Virus record (IMG/VR): IMGVR_UViG_3300025785_000071
Coordinates: 1 to 27,471 of that record
Origin: a virus
Direction: 5' to 3' (one strand)
Length of the DNA stretch: 27,471 bases
In this document: positions 17,401-23,891 of the stretch, piece after piece
How the letters are laid out: each line of letters starts with the position of its first letter
Numbering within the stretch: the first letter of the stretch is position 1
Notes under the pieces: model-generated
The model's database searches: none
What the model saw: only the letters and a program-made list of their open reading frames with translations
What the model was told of the DNA's origin: nothing
Translations under genes and position numbers: made by a program

Positions 17401-17547
17401 GCATTTAACTTATATAATAATGGAGTGCTACAACTGGAAACAGTAGATTATTCCGTAGGAACTGGGCAATATACTTTATCAACAGCTCCAACAACTACAT
17501 CGAATATTTTGGTGCAACAAACATTTAGCAGAACGGGTCCCGTATGA
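14473..17547 (+). CDS. Tail tip / host-specificity protein, J-like
   Basis: The protein has 1024 residues. It opens with a glycine run and a hydrophobic stretch (residues 7-45), as in tail tip proteins with a fused gpI-like segment. KLPVVYGTTYIGGTIVDLSIS and LYYVLALCEVTGN at about 78-120 are typical of J-type hub proteins. A fibronectin III-like domain spans about 507-612 (APVISNLQVS to IVHWRP). The C-terminus carries three related beta repeats centred on NG at residues 836, 912 and 983. The protein should close the tail tube and contact the host surface. The stop overlaps the first fibre gene (ATGA, 17544-17547). Confidence 0.85.
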   Translation: MGGGGGVIGAVVGAVVAVVGFVTAQPELVMMGVCMMASSVVSALTAPKSPESNGSTSSQLNTGSNIQVQPATNNKLPVVYGTTYIGGTIVDLSISSDNQQLYYVLALCEVTGNSADNITIGNILYGGKQVTLSGTAVTALTDPSTGLVDTSINGYLNIYLYSNGSYSGINTSQSAISVMQASGLTYQWDNTKLMSNTVFAIVHLTYNSNANVTSIEQTQFEVINPRNNAGDCIYDYLTSTIYGGAVPVSQIDTDSLNALTAYCNQTITFNNYLGVPSTQPRFKFNGAIDTTQNVLTNLQDMTSCCDCLLKYNEIYGKWGVIVQTPTYSVAMDINDSNIVSAIQITSLDISNTYNIAECQYPDLTLNSAFNSTTIDLSVVDPSLLYPNEPQNSQTIKLPLVNNNVQAQLLATRFLKAARMDIQVLCTVNYIGLELEAGDVVTVTNANYGWVAKLFRVLQVKQNFMPDGTISIDLMLQVYDPTVYSDTTINQYTPPPNSGLSVPNIFGTIPAPVISNLQVSAAIPSLQVNITTSSAGITQYAEVWYSAYPTPTSSQLIFAGTSQIQPSGVPYGNNAVIPYVTLSTIPAGDWYFFTRMVNSIATSPYSPASSIVHWRPLTFQYVNRYLSVAYADSLTGSGFSLNPTGKSYFGLINTTFASVDFVASDYTWYLGNPTFGTTNHLLYSNRSNRKFSFATGTANYAAGSASYVPSDTSTYDPSIWAALPTGTNLIDLDQRTGQLIQTGTTTVGNGQISINNNDQGLVVASLAQLLDFGTGVYTKTASAATITVDIYGRVVGFSPPDVFDYSMTAYTASSGQTYFAVTRGAGYIVGQCFVFQNGLLLDTSEYTDASGSVTLVHGATLGDIITIISVKSSNTSTGVYASFTRNVVSLSNQANYTCSGFTITSGNELLFLNGTVVNAQDYNISGQTISFVSSATGDLEVIQWTNNNLGVPNGTPVNSDIYTVIGQTVYLFSYDPNAFNLYNNGVLQLETVDYSVGTGQYTLSTAPTTTSNILVQQTFSRTGPV

Positions 17548-18011
17548 CGCAAGCTTTTAATTTATCGCAATTAGCTAATCGAGTTGATTCCACAGGGCAT
17601 TTAGATGCTTCAACTGGTCTTGTCAACGGCGTGCCTTTTGCCAATGGCGGAACTGGTGGAACAAGTCCTTCTACCGCATTAATTTCCTTAGGAGCAATTA
17701 CTTCATTAACAGGTTCTCAAATTCTTCCTAAAGGTAGTGCGGCTCAGCGTGATGTATCTCCTTTAGCTGGATATATTCGTTTTAATACCGATATACATGA
17801 ATTTGAAGGATATAATGGCACAACTTGGACTTCTGTTGGCGGTGGTGCAACAGGTGGCGGATCAGATCAGGTGTTTGTTTTAAATGGACAAACTATTACA
17901 ACTAATTATACAATTCCAACAGGATCAAATGCTTCATCTGCTGGAACAGTAACAATTAATACTGGCATTGTAGTTACAGTATCCACAGGTAGTCGTTGGG
18001 TAATCGTTTAA
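17544..18011 (+). CDS. Short tail fibre protein
   Basis: The protein has 155 residues. The N-terminal FANGGTGGTSPSTALISLGA motif is the widespread short-fibre segment (NGGTG.....AL..LG). It is followed by SAAQRDVSPLAGYIRFNTD...FEGYNGTTWTSVG, a domain common in fibre and knob proteins. The last 27 residues (TVTINTGIVVTVSTGSRWVIV and upstream) recur at the end of the fibre gene at 22263. Translation is coupled to the tail tip gene by ATGA. It is likely to trimerise and bind the host surface. Confidence 0.78.
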   Translation: MTQAFNLSQLANRVDSTGHLDASTGLVNGVPFANGGTGGTSPSTALISLGAITSLTGSQILPKGSAAQRDVSPLAGYIRFNTDIHEFEGYNGTTWTSVGGGATGGGSDQVFVLNGQTITTNYTIPTGSNASSAGTVTINTGIVVTVSTGSRWVIV

Positions 18012-18020
18012 GGATAAATT

Positions 18021-18425
18021 ATGGCTGGCACTCTAGTCGCAAATACAATTAATACAGATACAGGCTTATTTAGCACTAATAATGCTTATAGCGGTATTGC
18101 TAAAGCATGGGTAACTTTTACTGGTGGAAATGGAAATACTGCTGGAACAGTATCTGCTTCTTTTAATGTAAGTTCAGTTACAGTAAATGGTTCTGCTGAT
18201 TACACAGTAAATTTTTCTACTGCTATGCCAAATACAGTTTATTGTGTAATTTGTGGTTGCCAAGAAGATGAAGGAAATTCTACTCTTAATGGCAACAGAA
18301 TTTTATCTCCAGCAAGAACAACAACAGCATTACAAACCACAAGTGTAAGACTTGTTTCTTCATATACTGCTGGTGGTTCACAAAATAATATCTATTATGG
18401 ATATGTTGCAATATTCAGCGCATAA
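18021..18425 (+). CDS. Small receptor-binding/fibre tip protein, copy A
   Basis: The protein has 134 residues and is beta-rich. The segment IAKAWVTFTGGNG, then VSASFNVSSVTVNGSADYTVNFSTAMPNTVY, is a recurring module in phage fibre tips (KAWV.F......SYNVSSIT..g.g.YtvnF..am.d..Y). The next gene encodes a paralogue with the same module, indicating tandem duplication. AAGGATAAATT upstream of the ATG serves as Shine-Dalgarno. Binding target unknown. Confidence 0.72.
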   Translation: MAGTLVANTINTDTGLFSTNNAYSGIAKAWVTFTGGNGNTAGTVSASFNVSSVTVNGSADYTVNFSTAMPNTVYCVICGCQEDEGNSTLNGNRILSPARTTTALQTTSVRLVSSYTAGGSQNNIYYGYVAIFSA

Positions 18426-18435
18426 AGGATAAATC

Positions 18436-18825
18436 ATGGCAGGAACAATAGTCGCAGATACTCTACAAGATGGTGCTGGTAATAGCACAGCAATGGATAA
18501 TGCCATTTATGGTAGCGCAAAGGCTTGGGTAAATTTTTCAGCAAATGGCGGAACTGTAAGCATTAAAAAATCTTACAATGTAAGTAGCATAACTGTAACT
18601 GTAAGTGGCTCGCAATATACAGTCAATTTTACAAATGCTTTAGCTGATGCTAACTATTCAGTAATAGGCACATCAACTTATGCTTCTTCTACAGGAACAT
18701 CTGGAAGAACTTTACAGCCTTATAGTGTCGCTACAAATACAGCATCTAGTTGTAATTTAAGACCTTATGCAATCTCCGCAGCTTCCAATGAAGCTGATGG
18801 AATGTATGCAGCATTTTACGATTAA
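18436..18825 (+). CDS. Small receptor-binding/fibre tip protein, copy B
   Basis: The protein has 129 residues and is a paralogue of the preceding gene. Both begin MAGT.VA.T, and they share AKAWV.F, the SYNVSSIT-like strand and the YTVNF..A..... Y block, then diverge toward the C-terminus (GRTLQPYSVATNT here against NRILSPARTTTALQTT there). The more divergent ends would be the exposed binding loops. The ribosome site AAAGGATAAATC is nearly the same as upstream of copy A. It may form an alternative or mixed tip with copy A. Confidence 0.72.
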   Translation: MAGTIVADTLQDGAGNSTAMDNAIYGSAKAWVNFSANGGTVSIKKSYNVSSITVTVSGSQYTVNFTNALADANYSVIGTSTYASSTGTSGRTLQPYSVATNTASSCNLRPYAISAASNEADGMYAAFYD

Positions 18826-18838
18826 CAAAGGAATAAAA

Positions 18839-19243
18839 ATGGCTCAAGTAATCATATTTCAAAACCCCAATGGCGGTGTTTCGGTCTGTGTCCCTACAGG
18901 CGAATTGCCAATTAACGAAGTCTTAGCAAAAGACTGCCCAGCAGGTGCAATTATTGTTGATGACTCTGTATTGCCTACTGGCTCAGACGCACAATTTTTT
19001 GATGCTTGGGAACTTGCAGATGGCAAAGTAACAGTAAATTTTGCTAAGGCACAGGCTATTAAATTGGCACAATACAATTCATCTGCTGTAAATGTTGCGC
19101 AAAAGCGTCAATTAAACACATTAGCTGGTATTGAAAACAGCGTATCTGATGCAGACTTTACTGCTGAATTGACTGCTGGTCGCACCGCTATTTCTGCCGC
19201 CAAAACAACTGCCGAATTAGTAGCAATCGCTAATCCTGTTTAA
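18839..19243 (+). CDS. Tail fibre assembly-like protein
   Basis: The protein has 134 residues from ATG 18839, preceded by AAAGGA. The middle has AQFFDAWELADGKVTVNFAKAQAIKLAQYN, matching tail fibre assembly/chaperone proteins (FR.AWE...G.v.vd..KA..i), and the N-terminal MAQVIIFQNPNGGVSVCVPTGE is a common start of that group in aquatic phages. The C-terminal helix region is alanine-rich. It probably helps fold the neighbouring fibre tips. An in-frame start at 18767 lies inside the previous gene and is rejected. Confidence 0.62.
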   Translation: MAQVIIFQNPNGGVSVCVPTGELPINEVLAKDCPAGAIIVDDSVLPTGSDAQFFDAWELADGKVTVNFAKAQAIKLAQYNSSAVNVAQKRQLNTLAGIENSVSDADFTAELTAGRTAISAAKTTAELVAIANPV

Positions 19244-19252
19244 GGAAATATT

Positions 19253-19717
19253 ATGTCAGTATCTTTATATGGTAGTGGAAATACAGTAATACAGGTGGTT
19301 AGTTCAACTTTAAATACTAACTTTTCTTCTTCAAGCACATCTTATATTACAACAGGTTTAACTGCTTCAATTACTCCACAAAGCACTACAAGTAAAATTT
19401 TAATTAATTATACATTTAGTGGTGCGACAACAAATAGTTTTCAAACTCAAATTTATAGAAATGGTTCTATTTTGTCTGGTGCATCTGGAACTGGAACAAC
19501 TTATCAAGCATCTTCTCTTTTTATTCCACAAAATAGTGGTTCTTCAGGAATGTATACAGTTTCTAGTAATTATTTAGACAGTCCAGCAACCACTTCATCC
19601 ACTACCTATGCAATTTATATAAAAACAGATGCTGGAACATTTTGGTTTAATACTAGAAGTGGTAGTGATTTTAGTGGAATAGCAACAATTACTCTTTTAG
19701 AAATTTCAGGAAGCTAA
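19253..19717 (+). CDS. Fibre tip / adhesin-like beta-sandwich protein
   Basis: The protein has 154 residues, rich in serine and threonine. The N-terminal GNTVIQVVSSTLNTNFS..STSYITTGLTASITPQSTTSKILI matches a frequent phage fibre-tip domain (vLQvv......s.......tgLs.sITP.S.sSKilI). The remainder alternates strands and loops and ends TITLLEISGS, typical of this domain's last strand. It is likely a receptor-binding tip. AAGGA precedes the ATG. Confidence 0.7.
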   Translation: MSVSLYGSGNTVIQVVSSTLNTNFSSSSTSYITTGLTASITPQSTTSKILINYTFSGATTNSFQTQIYRNGSILSGASGTGTTYQASSLFIPQNSGSSGMYTVSSNYLDSPATTSSTTYAIYIKTDAGTFWFNTRSGSDFSGIATITLLEISGS

Positions 19718-19718
19718 T

Positions 19719-19967
19719 ATGGCAGACTTACATGATGCAATTCGTGCTTTAAATTCTTTTGTAATTACCATTCGTGGCGATATTGCTTATGATAAAGATG
19801 AGCAAGTAGTTCAATATGATATGGCTCAAGCACAAGCTAAATTAATAGAACTACAAACCCAAGAAGCACAAGCAGAACAAGCTGCTAAAGACGCAAAGGC
19901 TTCTGCATTAGATAAATTGGCAAAATTAGGTCTTACCGATGCGGAAATTAATGCTTTAATTGGATAG
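19719..19967 (+). CDS. Small helical protein following fibre genes (82 aa)
   Basis: The product starts two bases after the previous stop. The N-terminal half (LHDAIRALNSFVITIRGDIAYDKDEQ) is followed by an alanine- and glutamine-rich coiled coil and ends DKLAKLGLTDAEINALIG. That ending (LaaLGLT..Ei.ALLG) recurs at the C-termini of small phage proteins of unknown role next to fibre genes. A fibre-associated or assembly role is plausible but not shown. Confidence 0.6.
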   Translation: MADLHDAIRALNSFVITIRGDIAYDKDEQVVQYDMAQAQAKLIELQTQEAQAEQAAKDAKASALDKLAKLGLTDAEINALIG

Positions 19968-20052
19968 TTTGATACAATAAATACATAAAATAAGACATGA
20001 TTAGCGGCTACTGGGAGTGCCTAGTGCTGAAAACCGAGAATTGGGATAAATC
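19968..20052 (+). other. 85-base intergenic spacer with a hairpin and short direct repeat
   Basis: This is the longest gap within the rightward operon. GGC-T-ACT (20006-20012) pairs with AGT-GCC (20016-20021) around a GGG loop, with one bulged T. The 3' arm contains the first of two AGTGC repeats (20016-20020 and 20023-20027), so a competing fold is possible. There is no T-run, so it is not an intrinsic terminator. An extended -10-like TGATACAAT lies at 19970-19978 without a good -35. A 42-codon ORF from 19997 overlaps the next gene and is probably chance. Confidence 0.35.
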
Positions 20053-20532
20053 ATGGCATTATTTAGCAAAAATACCATTACGCAGGTCAGCGGATTTGAC
20101 AATCCATGTATTGCTGGCGAATTAGTATATGGTCAAAAAACCTTTTGGAATCTAGTATTTTCCTCCAATGGCGCTCCAGTTGATTTAACGGGAGCTTCCA
20201 TTGATGCCCAAATTATTCGCAGGAATGTATCTAACCTTCAAGATACTCGCTATGGCTTATCCTTTGATATTGCCGATTATGTGCCCGAACCTGCTCCAGT
20301 AAGTTTGACTATTACAAACCGAGATGATGCCAATGGACTATTTACCTTAGTCATTGACGAAACCGCTTGGGATGTCATTTCTACTGATCCTCAACTCAAT
20401 ATTTCAGCCGATAATCCTGTTGCATTTAGTGGTCGCATTAAGGTTGGATTCCCTGCCGTAGGCTCAAATCCAGCTCAAGATTCGATTATTTTCCTTTTGT
20501 ATCTAGTTAGATCAGATGGAGTGGTAAATTGA
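20053..20532 (+). CDS. Minor tail/baseplate-associated beta protein
   Basis: The protein has 159 residues. LVYGQKTFWNLVFSSNGAPVDLTGASIDAQIIRR, then LTITNRDDANGLFTLVIDETAWDVI, is a common pattern in phage accessory tail proteins (a strand, then PVDLTGA.i.aqir, then a G.f.l.i.......L). It resembles the N-terminal Ig-like domain of lactococcal BppU-type proteins. It would be an adaptor between tail tip and the collagen-like and fibre proteins downstream. The stop is followed two bases later by the next ATG. Confidence 0.6.
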   Translation: MALFSKNTITQVSGFDNPCIAGELVYGQKTFWNLVFSSNGAPVDLTGASIDAQIIRRNVSNLQDTRYGLSFDIADYVPEPAPVSLTITNRDDANGLFTLVIDETAWDVISTDPQLNISADNPVAFSGRIKVGFPAVGSNPAQDSIIFLLYLVRSDGVVN

Positions 20533-20533
20533 T

Positions 20534-20848
20534 ATGGCAACTCTATCCATTACCAAAGGAACTGTAAACGATATAGCGGTTTCGGTTAATGCTACCGATG
20601 TATCAGTTACTCAACAAAATAATATAAATGTCGAAGTTACTCCAGTCGGTAAGACGGAAGTTACCATTGACAGAGGATTAATAGGACCACAAGGACCAGC
20701 AGGACCACAAGGACCAAGTGGCGGAACAGATATTGGTGGTTATCCAGTTGTTATTACTGGAGCGCAAAACTTTGATGCGCTTATGTTTGTTAGTAATGAA
20801 TGGATAAATGTAAATCAACTTGAAATAGCCGATGGCGGAAACTTTTAG
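20534..20848 (+). CDS. Collagen-like tail fibre connector (104 aa)
   Basis: The protein has 104 residues. The N-terminal half is beta (TLSITKGTVNDIAVSVNATDVSV). A short collagen-like GPQGPAGPQGPSGG run follows at about 55-68, giving Gly-X-Y triplets for a short triple helix. The C-terminus is beta (ALMFVSNEWINVNQLEIADGGNF) and resembles the ending of the next gene. Such proteins usually form trimeric linkers in fibres. The gene's stop TAG forms part of the next gene's Shine-Dalgarno (TAGGAG). Confidence 0.68.
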   Translation: MATLSITKGTVNDIAVSVNATDVSVTQQNNINVEVTPVGKTEVTIDRGLIGPQGPAGPQGPSGGTDIGGYPVVITGAQNFDALMFVSNEWINVNQLEIADGGNF

Positions 20849-20857
20849 GAGCATTAA

Positions 20858-22222
20858 ATGAGCAATACCATACGAATCAAAAGACGGGCTAATGGCGGTG
20901 GTGCTGGTGCTCCTTCTTCATTGGCGAACGCTGAAATGGCGTTTAATGAACAAACTAATATTCTGTATTACGGAACAGGCACAGGTGGCACAGGCGGTTC
21001 TGCTACCTCTATTATTCCTATTGCTGGTAATGGCGCATTTGTAGATTTAAACTCTGCTCAAACTATTGGTGGAACAAAAACCTTTAGCTCCACTATTAGC
21101 GGTTCTATTACAGGTTTGGCTGGAACGGCTACTGCTTTGGCTACTGGTCGCACCATTTCCATTACAGGAGACCTTGCTTATACATCAGGCTCTTTTGACG
21201 GAACATCCAATGTAACTGGAACAGGCACATTATCCAATACAGGCGTTACCGCAGGCACTTATACCAAGATTACAGTAGATGCTAAAGGTCGTGCCACAGT
21301 CGGTGCGGTAGCTTCCATTAGCGACCTATCTGCGCCTACTGGTGATGTTTCTTTTGGTAATTACAAAATTACCTCTTTATCTGATCCAATTAATGCTCAA
21401 GATGCCGCCACTAAAAATTATGTGGACAGCGTTGCACAAGGTTTGAATGTTAAATCTGCCGTTGTAGCCGCTACAACTAGCTCTATTACATTGGTTGGCG
21501 GTCAAACCATTGACGGAGTAACAGTTGTTGCTGGCGACCGAGTATTGGTCAAAAACCAAGCTTCTCCTTCTGCCAACGGTATTTACAATGTTCAAACGAC
21601 TGTATGGACAAGAACTACCGATGCCAATACATGGACTCAATTGGTTTCCGCATTTGTATTTGTGGAAAAAGGCACAACTCAAGCCGATACTGGTTGGGTA
21701 TGTACCGTTGATCCGGGAGGCACATTAGGAACAACCCCTGTTACTTGGGCTCAGTTTAGCGGAGCAGGAACTTATACCGCAGGCACAGGCTTATCTTTGT
21801 CAGGCGGAGTATTTAGCATTTCCAATACCGCCGTTACCGCTGGTTCTTATGGAAGCGCAAGCCAAACATTAAGCGCAACTGTAAACGCACAAGGTCAGCT
21901 TACAGCGTTATCTGCGCAATCAATTAGTATTGCTCCTAGCCAAATTAATGCGACAATTCCTAACAGCGGATTGACCAATTCGACCATTTCGGGTGTTGCT
22001 TTAGGAAATAGCCTATTTGCTTTGACAATCGGAACTGGTTTAAGTGGAACAAGCTATAACGGATCAAGCGCAGTTACTGTTGCTTTGGCTAATACGGCAG
22101 TTACCTCAGGAACATACGGAACTACCGATGGCACAACTACAATGCAAATTGCAGTTAATGCACAAGGTCAAATTACAAGTGCCGCTCAATATTCAATTAA
22201 TGTGGATGGTGGAACTTTCTAA
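20858..22222 (+). CDS. Tail fibre protein with repeated shaft segments
   Basis: The protein has 454 residues. The N-terminal MSNTIRIKRRANGG...SLANAEMAFNEQTNILYYGTG segment is a common fibre attachment segment in phages. Residues about 170-320 contain YKITSLSDPINAQDAATKNYVDS, then a conserved domain with VVAGDRVLVKNQASPSANGIYNV. The rest is threonine/serine/glycine-rich shaft with pseudo-repeats (LANTAVTSGTYG, LSATVNAQGQLTAL). IGTGLSGTSYNGSSAVT recurs in the next gene. It should form a trimeric beta-helical fibre shaft. It lacks a visible intramolecular chaperone domain. Confidence 0.82.
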   Translation: MSNTIRIKRRANGGGAGAPSSLANAEMAFNEQTNILYYGTGTGGTGGSATSIIPIAGNGAFVDLNSAQTIGGTKTFSSTISGSITGLAGTATALATGRTISITGDLAYTSGSFDGTSNVTGTGTLSNTGVTAGTYTKITVDAKGRATVGAVASISDLSAPTGDVSFGNYKITSLSDPINAQDAATKNYVDSVAQGLNVKSAVVAATTSSITLVGGQTIDGVTVVAGDRVLVKNQASPSANGIYNVQTTVWTRTTDANTWTQLVSAFVFVEKGTTQADTGWVCTVDPGGTLGTTPVTWAQFSGAGTYTAGTGLSLSGGVFSISNTAVTAGSYGSASQTLSATVNAQGQLTALSAQSISIAPSQINATIPNSGLTNSTISGVALGNSLFALTIGTGLSGTSYNGSSAVTVALANTAVTSGTYGTTDGTTTMQIAVNAQGQITSAAQYSINVDGGTF

Positions 22223-22262
22223 TTTTTTTAACCCTGCTATATAGCAAATATAGGGATGCCAA
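22223..22262 (+). other. Short intergenic hairpin between the two long fibre genes
   Basis: After a run of seven T bases lies CCCTG...TATAGGG around a perfect 10-base palindrome GCTATATAGC. Two alternative hairpins are possible from the same segment. The U-tract precedes the stem on the plus strand, so it is not a standard rightward intrinsic terminator. The AGGGATG just after it may serve as ribosome site for the fibre gene at 22263, and the hairpin could mask that site. Confidence 0.3.
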
Positions 22263-23270
22263 ATGGCTAATGTAATAAAACCAAAGCGGTCAAATACCGC
22301 TAACAATACGCCTACAACTTCCAATCTCACCTCAGGTGAATTGGGAGTTAATATGGCGGATAAAAAAATATTTATTAACAACGGGACTGCTGTTGTTCAA
22401 ATTGGAGCTGGCAATTTATCCGCATTAGGGGATGTCGCTTTAACTTCTCCAGCCTCGGCTAATTTACTAAGTTACAACGGCACCAATTGGGTAAACCTTG
22501 CGCCTAGCTCGGTAACTGGAGTAGGTAGTCTTGCTAATGCTTTAAGTATTGGAACAGGTCTTAGCGGAACTTCCTATAATGGCTCATCAGCTATAACCAT
22601 AGCCCTTGCAAATACAGCAGTAACCGCAGGAAGTTATACAAACGCTAATATTACAGTAGATGCACAAGGGCGTATTACCTCGGCGGCAAATGGAACATCA
22701 AGCGGTGGTGTTACAGCAGTTAATGGAACAACAGGGCAAATTAGCTCTACTGGCGGAACAACTCCTACATTAGCTTTGGTTACAACAGCAGTATCGGCTG
22801 GATCATATACAAATACCAATATTACAGTTGATGCTTATGGCAGAATTACCTCGGCTTCCAATGGATCAGCAGGAGGCGTTAGCAGTTTTAATACTAGAAC
22901 TGGAGCAGTAACCTTATCCTCCAGCGATGTTACAACCGCTTTGGGCTACACTCCGCCAACTCCTACGGGATCAGGAGCAAGTGGAACTTGGTCAATAAAT
23001 GTGACTGGTTCTGCTGGTTCTGCCACCACAGCAACTACGGCTACAACAGCAAATGCCTTAAATACAAGCAACGCCTATACAGGAGCAGGATTTACCTCTT
23101 CTGCTGGATTTACGGCAACCTCTAATAATCCATTTATATATAATGCAACTACTGTATCAGCTAATGTGACAATTCCATCTAACTATAATGCGGTGGCGGC
23201 TGGTAAGATTACAATTAATACAGGTATTGTGGTAACTGTTTCAACTGGTAGTCGTTTAGTAATCGTTTAA
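22263..23270 (+). CDS. Second repeat-containing tail fibre protein
   Basis: The protein has 335 residues and is related to the fibre before it. It starts MANVIKPKRSNTANNTPTTSNLTSGELGVNMADKKIFI, a typical fibre N-terminal segment. The shaft contains IGTGLSGTSYNGSSAIT, shared with the upstream fibre, and two internal near-copies of TNANITVDAQGRITSA (about 22618-22693 and 22789-22864). LSSSDVTTALGYTP is another common fibre motif. The C-terminus TINTGIVVTVSTGSRLVIV copies that of the fibre gene at 17544. It is probably the distal fibre with its receptor end at the C-terminus. Confidence 0.8.
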   Translation: MANVIKPKRSNTANNTPTTSNLTSGELGVNMADKKIFINNGTAVVQIGAGNLSALGDVALTSPASANLLSYNGTNWVNLAPSSVTGVGSLANALSIGTGLSGTSYNGSSAITIALANTAVTAGSYTNANITVDAQGRITSAANGTSSGGVTAVNGTTGQISSTGGTTPTLALVTTAVSAGSYTNTNITVDAYGRITSASNGSAGGVSSFNTRTGAVTLSSSDVTTALGYTPPTPTGSGASGTWSINVTGSAGSATTATTATTANALNTSNAYTGAGFTSSAGFTATSNNPFIYNATTVSANVTIPSNYNAVAAGKITINTGIVVTVSTGSRLVIV

Positions 23271-23283
23271 TAAAGGAAAAGAC

Positions 23284-23436
23284 ATGATTAAGCTAGATTT
23301 AGAAATTGAAGAAGTTAATTTTATTTTAGAGAGTTTGGGAGATTTACCGAGCAAATCGGGAGCCTTTCAGCTTATGGTAAAAATCAAATCTCAGGGTGAG
23401 CCACAGGTGCCAAAACCCGAGGAAGTTAAGGAGTAA
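23284..23436 (+). CDS. Small conserved phage protein of unknown function (50 aa)
   Basis: The ATG at 23284 is preceded by AAAGGA with good spacing. The 50-residue product (IEEVNFILESLGDLPSKSG..LMVKI) matches a small protein type often found next to phage lysis genes (v..vN.IL..Lg.lPy.......L..ki..Q). I know no demonstrated function. The ending is proline- and glutamate-rich. It lies between the fibre array and the lysis cassette, four bases before the next ATG. Confidence 0.72.
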   Translation: MIKLDLEIEEVNFILESLGDLPSKSGAFQLMVKIKSQGEPQVPKPEEVKE

Positions 23437-23439
23437 GCC

Positions 23440-23673
23440 ATGGAATGGCAACCAGTTATTAATTTTATTGGCTCTGCCATTCTTGTTGCTATCGGTTGGT
23501 GGTGTAAACAAATTTGGGATTCTGTGGACAAATTAAAAGAATCCGTAAAAAGTATTGAAATTGATTTACCTATGAATTATGTCCGTAAGGTAGATTTAGA
23601 TGCAAAATTTGACAAATTAGAAACAACTTTACAGCGAATTTTAGATAAATTAGATAAAAAAGCTGATAAATGA
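23440..23673 (+). CDS. Small membrane protein with coiled coil, lysis-associated
   Basis: The protein has 77 residues. One transmembrane segment at about 9-25 (FIGSAILVAIGWWCKQIW) is followed by a charged helical coiled coil (DKLKESVKSIE and FDKLETTLQRILDKLDKK). Small phage proteins of this layout sit beside holins and endolysins. It could be a holin, antiholin or accessory protein. GGAG lies upstream of the ATG, and the stop overlaps the next start (ATGA, 23670-23673). Confidence 0.6.
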   Translation: MEWQPVINFIGSAILVAIGWWCKQIWDSVDKLKESVKSIEIDLPMNYVRKVDLDAKFDKLETTLQRILDKLDKKADK

Positions 23674-23891
23674 AAGAATTTTTCAAACATTTATTAACGG
23701 GAAAAGATAATGAAACCTATGACATTGGTCGGGTTACTTGGCTTTTCGGTGTTATTACTATTATTTGTTTGGCAGGTTATCAAGTATTTCATACTGCTGT
23801 CAGTCTCCGTGAGCTTGCGGAATCTCTCGGTATAGTATCGGGAGCTGGCGGTGCATCCGTAATGATGAAAAAAGACACGGAGCCACAATAA
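23670..23891 (+). CDS. Holin candidate (73 aa)
   Basis: The protein has 73 residues with one clear transmembrane helix at about 23-45 (VTWLFGVITIICLAGYQVF) and a weaker hydrophobic stretch near 55-66 (IVSGAGGASVMM). The cytosolic N-terminus is basic. The C-terminal ELAESLGIVSGAGGASVMMKKDTEP is characteristic of a group of small phage lysis-region proteins. Length, hydrophobicity and position directly before the spanin and endolysin genes suggest a holin. The preceding small membrane protein is the other candidate. Confidence 0.62.
   Translation: MKEFFKHLLTGKDNETYDIGRVTWLFGVITIICLAGYQVFHTAVSLRELAESLGIVSGAGGASVMMKKDTEPQ

Noticed and set aside
19997-20052. Possible tRNA or tRNA-like element in the fibre-array spacer
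   Set aside because: No cloverleaf, no T-loop GTTCGA-like sequence and no acceptor stem pairing can be drawn.
19997-20125. 42-codon ORF beginning in the structured spacer
   Set aside because: It runs far into the well-supported gene at 20053 in another frame, has no ribosome site and no family resemblance.
17544-23270. Diversity-generating retroelement acting on the fibre genes
   Set aside because: Variable tips and repeats suggested it, but no reverse transcriptase gene and no template/variable repeat pair with adenine-specific differences is visible.
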